Assembly (NCBI GenBank): GCA_964495085.1
Contig: CAZBUK010000020.1
Span: 1-51,950, forward strand
Length of the DNA stretch: 51,950 nucleotides
From: CAZBUK01 sp964495085
Lineage (GTDB): Bacteria; Bacteroidota; Ignavibacteria; T3Sed10-11
Reading direction: 5' to 3'
Shown: positions 48,967 to 51,950 of the stretch, in pieces
Layout of the letters: each line of letters opens with the position of its first letter
How positions within the stretch are numbered: position 1 is the first letter of the stretch
Notes under the pieces: model-generated
Seen by the model: only the letters and a program-made list of their open reading frames with translations
Databases searched by the model: none
What the model was told of the DNA's origin: nothing
Translations under genes and position numbers: made by a program

Positions 48967-50628
48967 ATGCATAAACGCACCATACGAGCGCCGCGCGGAA
49001 CGGACATTTCCTGCAAAGGCTGGATCCAGGAAGCGGCATTACGGATGTTGATGAACAATCTCGACCCTGAAGTTGCGGAGCAGCCCGATAACCTGATTGT
49101 GTACGGCGGGACGGGAAAAGCCGCCCGCAACTGGGAGTGTTTCGATGCGATCGCCGATAGTTTGCGAGCCCTCGGGGACAACGAGACGTTGCTGGTGCAG
49201 TCGGGAAAACCAGTTGCGGTATTCAAAACTCACACCGATGCCCCCCGCATACTCATCTCCAACTCAATGCTCGTTCCGCATTGGGCGAACTGGGATGAAT
49301 TCCGTAGACTGGAAGCTCTGGGTTTGACGATGTACGGTCAAATGACCGCTGGTTCATGGATATATATCGGTTCACAGGGAATACTTCAGGGAACTTATGA
49401 GACATTCGCGGCCTGCGCCGATAAATATTTCAACGGCTCGCTTGCCGGTAAACTTTTGCTGACTGCCGGACTCGGCGGTATGGGAGGAGCCCAGCCGCTC
49501 GCCGCGACGTTGAACGGAGCCGTTCTTTTAGGGATCGAGGTCGACCGCTCACGAATCGAGAAACGACTCCGGACAGGATACCTCGACGTACTGTCGGACA
49601 ATCTGGATGAGGCGATCGAACTGGTCCTCGACGCGAAGCAAAAAAAGGCGGCGCTCTCGATCGGGTTAACCGGGAACGCCGCGGAGATTCTCCCCGAACT
49701 CCTGCATCGGGGAATAATTCCGGACGTGCTTACCGACCAGACCTCGGCGCATGATACGCTCAATGGCTATGTCCCGGCAGGCATCCCGTACGCGGATGCA
49801 CTTATGCTCCGTAAAAACGATCCGAAGGAGTATATCAGACGGGCACAGGATTCAATTGCCGTCCATGTAAGGACGATGCTGGAAATGCAAAAACAAGGAG
49901 CGGTAACGTTCGACTACGGAAACAATATCAGGGGAGAGGCAAAGGAGAACGGCGTCGGAGATGCGTTCGATATTCCGGGTTTTGTACCGGAGTTCATCCG
50001 GCCGTTATTCTGCGACGGGAAGGGTCCCTTCAGATGGGCTGCTCTCAGCGGCGATCCGGAAGATATCTACAGAACCGATCGCGCGCTCAAAGAATCGTTT
50101 CCCGAGAACGAACCTCTCATTCGATGGATTGAAAAAGCTAGAGAGAAGGTTCACTTCCAGGGACTCCCCGCACGCATCTGCTGGCTCGGCTACGGAGAAC
50201 GCGCACGCATGGGAAAAGTATTCAACGATCTCGTCGCAACGGGAGAGGTAAAAGCACCGCTCGTCATTGGCCGGGATCATCTCGATTGCGGCTCGGTCGC
50301 ATCGCCGAACCGCGAGACCGAAGGCATGCGGGACGGCAGCGATGCGATTGCGGACTGGCCGATACTCAATGCAATGCTGAATGCAGTCGGCGGGGCGAGC
50401 TGGGTTTCGGTGCATCATGGAGGAGGCGTCGGCATCGGCCTGTCGATCCACGCCGGCATGGTGGTCGTCGCCGACGGAACGAGCGAAGCGGAAGGGCGGC
50501 TTGAACGAGTTCTCGGTTACGATCCCGGCATGGGTATCGTGCGCCATGCCGATGCCGGATATGAGCGCGCCGTGGAGAATGCACAAAAATTTTCCATCAC
50601 GATGCCGATGCTTCGCACCATCCGTTGA
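48967..50628 (+). CDS. hutU: Urocanate hydratase
   Basis: A 553-residue NAD-dependent urocanase, second step of histidine breakdown. Family landmarks are YGGTGKAARNWE near the N-terminus, the NAD site LTAGLGGMGGAQPLAATLNG (about 175-194), DYGNNIRGEAKENGV, and the active-site segment GLPARICWLGYGERARMG with its conserved Cys. GVGIGLSIHAGMV and the C-terminus are full length. It is not next to hutH, hutI or hutG in this window, so the rest of the pathway, if present, is elsewhere. An ATG at 48967 gives MHKRTIRAPRGTDISCKGW, the usual start. Confidence 0.95.
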   Translation: MHKRTIRAPRGTDISCKGWIQEAALRMLMNNLDPEVAEQPDNLIVYGGTGKAARNWECFDAIADSLRALGDNETLLVQSGKPVAVFKTHTDAPRILISNSMLVPHWANWDEFRRLEALGLTMYGQMTAGSWIYIGSQGILQGTYETFAACADKYFNGSLAGKLLLTAGLGGMGGAQPLAATLNGAVLLGIEVDRSRIEKRLRTGYLDVLSDNLDEAIELVLDAKQKKAALSIGLTGNAAEILPELLHRGIIPDVLTDQTSAHDTLNGYVPAGIPYADALMLRKNDPKEYIRRAQDSIAVHVRTMLEMQKQGAVTFDYGNNIRGEAKENGVGDAFDIPGFVPEFIRPLFCDGKGPFRWAALSGDPEDIYRTDRALKESFPENEPLIRWIEKAREKVHFQGLPARICWLGYGERARMGKVFNDLVATGEVKAPLVIGRDHLDCGSVASPNRETEGMRDGSDAIADWPILNAMLNAVGGASWVSVHHGGGVGIGLSIHAGMVVVADGTSEAEGRLERVLGYDPGMGIVRHADAGYERAVENAQKFSITMPMLRTIR

Positions 50629-50710
50629 CCGATGCGGGGGTAAGCGTCGTTGCAGATGACCTACAAATATTTTAAAAAACCCTTTCGTTCATGAAATCAC
50701 AGGATGCGGG

Positions 50711-50926
50711 ATGGCCTTTTCGGAACAGCGCGAAATGATCGAAGCGCTGAGAGATTTCGAACATAAAATGGGACGGAACGAACTGGAAGATTACCGGATG
50801 TTCGTGAAACGCCATAAAGACGATGAGGAACTCGATCAACTCTCCCTTTCGCGGCTCCGGGAACTTCACGATAAATATTTCGTCAACCGTCCCCGGAAAA
50901 AATTCATCGATCCCTTCAAACGTTGA
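50711..50926 (+). CDS. Small charged hypothetical protein
   Basis: A 71-residue protein I do not recognise. It is highly charged (MAFSEQREMIEALRDFEHKMGRN, then EDYRMFVKRHKDDEELDQLS) and mostly predicted helical, ending RPRKKFIDPFKR. Codon use resembles the neighbouring housekeeping genes, and it sits cleanly between hutU (82 bases) and the DUF971 gene on the same strand, which favours a real gene. There is no signal peptide, Cys or membrane segment. A small adaptor or DNA- or RNA-associated protein is conceivable. Confidence 0.6.
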   Translation: MAFSEQREMIEALRDFEHKMGRNELEDYRMFVKRHKDDEELDQLSLSRLRELHDKYFVNRPRKKFIDPFKR

Positions 50927-51054
50927 CCGAATTGAGAACCGGGGATTCGGTCTTATCCGATCAAAGAGAACGATCCGGGTGGAGATCCCGGCAAGTCCTC
51001 CATCCGCGTATTCGCGAGACTGCGTAATACCGAATTTCAAACGGAATACCATTC

Positions 51055-51369
51055 ATGAAGCCTAAGCGAATTCAGAGAATATCGGCGACCGAGTTGAATG
51101 TCGTCTGGCATGACGGCCACACCGGCAGGTACACCATGCGGCGTCTTCGTGATGAGTGTCCCTGCGCCGTATGCAGAGCCGGTAAAACGGAGGGTGACGG
51201 CGTCTTACTTCCTATATTCGACGAGAAGAAATATATCCTTCGGGGAATTAATCTGGTGGGAACGTATGCCGTGCAGCTATCCTGGGAGGATGGACATAAT
51301 ACCGGAATCTACAGGTATGAATATCTGAGATCGCTCTGTGAATGCGGGGAGTGTGCGGAGTCGGTCTAA
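51055..51369 (+). CDS. DUF971 domain protein (gamma-butyrobetaine hydroxylase-like N-terminal)
   Basis: A 104-residue protein of the DUF971 family, related to the N-terminal domain of gamma-butyrobetaine dioxygenases. The pattern is LNVVWHDGHTGRYTMRRLRDECPCAVCRAG, then VGTYAVQLSWEDGHNTGIYRYEYLRSLCECGEC. Paired Cys residues (CPCAVC and CECGEC) resemble a zinc or iron-sulfur ligand set; family members have been linked to Fe-S or cofactor handling. It is the last plus-strand gene before the terminator. Confidence 0.85.
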   Translation: MKPKRIQRISATELNVVWHDGHTGRYTMRRLRDECPCAVCRAGKTEGDGVLLPIFDEKKYILRGINLVGTYAVQLSWEDGHNTGIYRYEYLRSLCECGECAESV

Positions 51370-51410
51370 GGATGGAGAGCCGGATTTTCGGAGCTGATGA
51401 GATACAAACT

Positions 51411-51442
51411 TAACCCCCTGAGACGGAATCATCAGGGGGTTA
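51411..51442. terminator. Bidirectional terminator between DUF971 and DUF3276 genes
   Basis: An 11-pair perfect stem, TAACCCCCTGA (51411-51421) with TCAGGGGGTTA (51432-51442), and a ten-base loop. It lies 42 bases after the plus-strand stop and 27 bases before the minus-strand stop. The T run is short on both sides, more convincing towards the left. Confidence 0.75.
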
Positions 51443-51468
51443 CAGTATTGTATGATTACGCGGAGCTC

Positions 51469-51756
51469 CTATTGCTCCGACGGCACCTGTTGCTCTTCTC
51501 CGTTCACCCTGACGAGTAGTTCGGTTTTCACATGCTCAACCGTTTCGCCAAGTGCTTCAATGAACTTATCAAAATCCTCTTTGTACAGGAAGATCTTGTG
51601 TTTTTCGTAATTATTCTCACCGACTCGCTTGCTCTCGGTGATGGTGATATAGAAATCCTTTTCGGATTTCGTCGCCTTCACGTCGAAGAAATACGTTCGC
51701 TTTCCCGCACGAACACGCTTCGTGAACAGCTCTTCACTGTAATGATTATTTTCCAA
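51469..51756 (-). CDS. DUF3276 protein, PUR-alpha-like nucleic acid binding
   Basis: A 95-residue protein of the DUF3276 family, a single PUR repeat as in eukaryotic PUR-alpha, which binds single-stranded DNA or RNA. The conserved part is SEELFTKRVRAGKRTYFFDVKATKSEKDFYITITESKR, then KIFLYKEDFDKFIEALGETVEHVK. Such proteins are typical of Bacteroidota and related phyla. The natural start is a TTG at 51756, six bases after the ribosome binding site AGGAGGAGG; a longer frame to an ATG at 51825 would place that site inside the gene and adds unconserved residues. Confidence 0.85.
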   Translation of the reverse strand: MENNHYSEELFTKRVRAGKRTYFFDVKATKSEKDFYITITESKRVGENNYEKHKIFLYKEDFDKFIEALGETVEHVKTELLVRVNGEEQQVPSEQ

Positions 51757-51856
51757 GGTCAACCTCCTCCTCGTATTGTAGTGCTGAGTAAATGAGTTAT
51801 TGTATTCTTCTCTCCCATGATACATTGAACCGCACTCTAAACATGTAATGCTCCGG

Positions 51857-51950
51857 TTAACGGCGAATGACGGTTACCTTGGTCTTTGCCACTTCGCTCC
51901 CGTCCTCTGCGACGCCGACGATAATATACACTCCGCTGGCAACGGACTCG
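51857..51950 (-). CDS. C-terminal end of a surface protein with a type IX-like sorting tail (partial)
   Basis: The minus strand from the right edge encodes 30 residues, ESVASGVYIIVGVAEDGSEV followed by AKTKVTVIRR, then TAA at 51859-51857. SGVYI-x-V ... G-x-x-x-x-K-x-x-V is the closing pattern of C-terminal sorting domains, as in the two other sorted proteins in the window (SGVYIYRL, SGIYFYRL). The body of the protein lies outside. Its function is unknown. The gap to the DUF3276 start contains no feature. Confidence 0.65.
   Translation of the reverse strand, partial: ESVASGVYIIVGVAEDGSEVAKTKVTVIRR

Noticed and set aside
1..51950. tRNA, rRNA, CRISPR array, insertion sequence or prophage
   Set aside because: No cloverleaf, regular spaced repeat, transposase or phage gene found by reading both strands.

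Overview
The window looks like chromosomal DNA of a didermic bacterium from the FCB (Fibrobacteres-Chlorobi-Bacteroidetes) assemblage, probably outside the Bacteroidota proper (Calditrichota, Marinimicrobia or Ignavibacteria-like). The evidence is: two secreted proteins end in type IX secretion-style sorting tails with the NFPNPFN signature, and a third such tail is cut off at the right edge; there are outer-membrane porins and barrels, DUF4783-like and PUR-alpha-like DUF3276 proteins; yet many genes carry clear Shine-Dalgarno sequences (AGGAGG, GAGGAG), which is unusual for true Bacteroidota. No tRNA, rRNA, CRISPR array, transposase or prophage was recognised. The phylum is an inference.

Layout. 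1-2216 (minus): start of an unidentified gene, then an arsenic-type cluster read sigZ > arsM > second methyltransferase. 2542-3378 (plus): exported dienelactone hydrolase. 3497-5038 (minus): guaA. 5172-12318 (minus): one long transcription unit read barrel protein > DUF4783-like protein > 1317-residue membrane histidine kinase > PLP-dependent sulfur amino acid enzyme > pgeF, with overlapping stop and start codons. Just upstream on the same strand, 12350-12710 holds a gene-free block with many nested inverted repeats, ending in a terminator-like hairpin. I read it as an unassigned structured RNA or a large 5' leader; it is the most interesting item here. 12726-15290: FN3 lipoprotein and a sorted metallophosphoesterase. 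15341-18480 (minus): pyrR-pyrB-pyrC with a PyrR-type leader.

18537-21783 (plus): rpmB, doxX-like, pgsA, pgpA, cinA. 21888-24855 (minus): porin, lipoprotein, DUF2085 protein. 25012-28979 (minus): thioesterase > fabF > subtilisin. 29135-29410: degraded SpoIIE-type phosphatase and a long inverted repeat. 29452-31443 (minus): OPT transporter. 31735-33506 (plus): ABC-2 exporter. 33503-35435 (minus): D-hydroxyacid dehydrogenase and DUF547. 35617-37326 (plus): unusual 569-residue Rossmann protein. 37453-42507 (minus): patatin-BamA > methyltransferase > pterin dehydratase > TPR > pyrE. 42692-46173 (plus): BatA/VWA protein and hflX. 46175-47548 (minus): NtrC-type regulator. 48053-51369 (plus): glycerophosphodiesterase, hutU, a small protein, DUF971. 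A bidirectional terminator then separates these from a DUF3276 gene and the final truncated sorted protein.

How the genes fit together: most are housekeeping (pyrimidine and GMP synthesis, phospholipid head-group synthesis, fatty acid elongation, peptidoglycan editing) mixed with envelope and secretion functions. Regulation visible in sequence includes PyrR attenuation, a Cys-tailed ECF sigma factor beside arsM, a sigma-54 activator, and translational coupling.
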